DNA of 14,796 nt from Clostridia bacterium (GTDB lineage Bacteria > Bacillota > Clostridia > Christensenellales > Aristaeellaceae), in the NCBI GenBank assembly GCA_016297535.1, contig JAEDGL010000051.1, positions 1 through 14,796 of the forward strand. The letters are read 5' to 3'. Each line of letters starts with the position of its first letter. The stretch's first letter is position 1. The translations under genes were made by a program, and so were the position numbers. Below the pieces are notes generated by a model. It saw only the letters and a program-made list of their open reading frames with translations, did not search any database and was not told where the DNA came from. Positions 13,787 through 14,796 of the stretch are shown piece by piece.

Positions 13787-14796
13787 TTACTTGCGGGTAG
13801 GCCGTCTGAGGAAAGCAGGCACGCCCAGGCTGTTGCGTTCAACAGCGGGCTGTTGCGGCATGGGCTGAGGCTGCGCGGGCTGTTGCGGAGCCGTTTCCGG
13901 CTGCTGCATGGGCTGCACGGCCTGGTAGGGCTGAGCGTAATCCATCTGCTGCGGTACGCTCTGCTGCGGCGCATTCTGGAAGGAGGAAGCGCCGTAATCA
14001 GCCTGACCGAACTGATTGCCCTGATAGGGCTGGCCATAGGCATTGGGATAGCCTTGCTGCTGCATCATCTGGGGTACGGCCGCGGGCGTGGGAACGGCGC
14101 TGCCGCCCATGTTATAGCCAAAGCCGCCCATGTTTTCCTCATCCATGGGCATATTGAAGCTCATATCCTCGTAGGAAGGCGCGGAATACTCCTGCTGCAC
14201 CACGGGGCCGGAGCCGTAGGAGCTGCCGGCGGCGCTGCCGCCAAAGCTGCGGGTCCAATCGCGATCGGAAGCGGTTTTCTTTTTGTCTTCCTTTTTGGGG
14301 AAGGGGGTCTTTTCAAAGCCGGTGGCAATGACGGTGATGCGAACCTCATCCTGCAGGCGATCGTCGATGCCCGCGCCAAAAATGATGTTGGCTTCGCTGT
14401 CCGCAGCCTGCATAACGAGATTTGCGGCCTCGTTGATGTCGATGATGCTCATATCCTCGCCGCCGGTAATGTTGATCAGCACCGAGCGCGCACCGTCGAT
14501 ATTGGTTTCCAGCAGGGGACTTGCGATGGCGTTCTTGGCCGCGTCCACCATGCGGTTTTCGCCCTTGCCAACGCCAATGCCCATGTGGGCCATGCCGCCG
14601 GACTCCATCACGGTTTTCACATCGGCAAAGTCGAGATTGATCAGCGCCGGCACAGCGATCAGGTCGCTGATGCCCTGAATGCCCTGACGCAGCACATCAT
14701 CCGCAATGCGGAAGGCTTCCAGCATGGAGGTACCCTTGGTAACCACCTGCAGCAGACGGTCGTTGGGGATAACCACCAGCGTATCCACGCGCTGCT
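13787..14796 (-). CDS. ftsZ: Cell division protein FtsZ, C-terminal part
   Basis: FtsZ is the tubulin-like GTPase that forms the division ring at midcell. The gene enters from the right edge already inside the GTPase domain (QRVDTLVVIPNDRLLQVV). The GTP-binding GGGTGTG motif is outside the window. The in-frame GTG at 14788 encodes an internal Val and is not a start. Present are the catalytic T7 loop INLDFADVKTV, the C-terminal subdomain through about codon 165 of the visible part, and a long linker rich in Gln, Pro, Gly and Met. The linker has repeated QQP words and reaches about 150 residues. The C-terminal peptide SLGVPAFLRRPTRK contacts membrane anchors. The stop is TAA at 13789-13787, followed by three hairpins. 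Confidence 0.97.
   Translation of the reverse strand, partial: QRVDTLVVIPNDRLLQVVTKGTSMLEAFRIADDVLRQGIQGISDLIAVPALINLDFADVKTVMESGGMAHMGIGVGKGENRMVDAAKNAIASPLLETNIDGARSVLINITGGEDMSIIDINEAANLVMQAADSEANIIFGAGIDDRLQDEVRITVIATGFEKTPFPKKEDKKKTASDRDWTRSFGGSAAGSSYGSGPVVQQEYSAPSYEDMSFNMPMDEENMGGFGYNMGGSAVPTPAAVPQMMQQQGYPNAYGQPYQGNQFGQADYGASSFQNAPQQSVPQQMDYAQPYQAVQPMQQPETAPQQPAQPQPMPQQPAVERNSLGVPAFLRRPTRK

Noticed and set aside
1..14796. CRISPR array, tRNA or rRNA genes, phage-defence or toxin-antitoxin systems
   Set aside because: No regularly spaced repeats, no tRNA-like cloverleaf or rRNA words, and no defence-family motifs were found on either strand.

Overview
The window is a GC-rich stretch of a Firmicutes chromosome, most likely class Clostridia. 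The evidence is gene content and order (dgt-dnaG-rpoD-trmK-Nif3-like, rplM-rpsI, ftsZ), strong AGGAGG-type ribosome binding sites, a primary sigma factor with a short region 1.1, and several TTG starts. The genus cannot be read from the sequence. Two genes run off the ends: dnaX on the left (its first 61 codons) and ftsZ on the right (its C-terminal two thirds or so). Both are on the minus strand.

Layout. (1) 1-310: 5' end of dnaX with a near-consensus minus-strand promoter, divergent from the plus-strand operon. (2) 350-6612: a macromolecular-synthesis operon with dgt (dNTP triphosphohydrolase), dnaG (primase), rpoD (primary sigma factor), trmK (tRNA m1A22 methyltransferase), a Nif3-family metal protein and a coiled-coil zinc-ribbon protein. 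It closes with a hairpin terminator. (3) 6633-9673: a pyrimidine-nucleoside phosphorylase tightly coupled to a large, unrecognised polytopic membrane protein. (4) 9720-10775: rplM-rpsI with a consensus promoter, a structured leader that looks like an L13 autoregulatory leader, and a clean terminator. (5) 10800-13631: an accessory segment with less GC-biased codon choice. It holds a nucleoside-phosphorylase-family gene that looks decayed, a VOC/glyoxalase-fold protein, a Gp37/Gp68-like (DUF5131) Cys-motif protein, a minus-strand C-terminal gene fragment, and the 3' remnant of an IS481-like transposase with an in-frame stop. (6) 13634-14796: a cluster of three hairpins and then ftsZ on the minus strand.

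How it works together. Regions 2, 4 and 6 are core growth genes (replication initiation, transcription, tRNA modification, ribosome assembly, division). Region 3 is pyrimidine salvage plus a possible envelope protein. Region 5 sits between two conserved core blocks and looks like an insertion and decay site.

I found no CRISPR array, tRNA, rRNA, toxin-antitoxin pair or recognisable defence system, and no convincing undescribed multi-gene system. The most useful second-look items are the damage at both ends of the nucleoside phosphorylase gene, the terminator that abuts the phosphorylase ribosome binding site, the L13 leader structure, the operator-like palindrome over the VOC promoter, and the palindromes and decayed transposase next to ftsZ.
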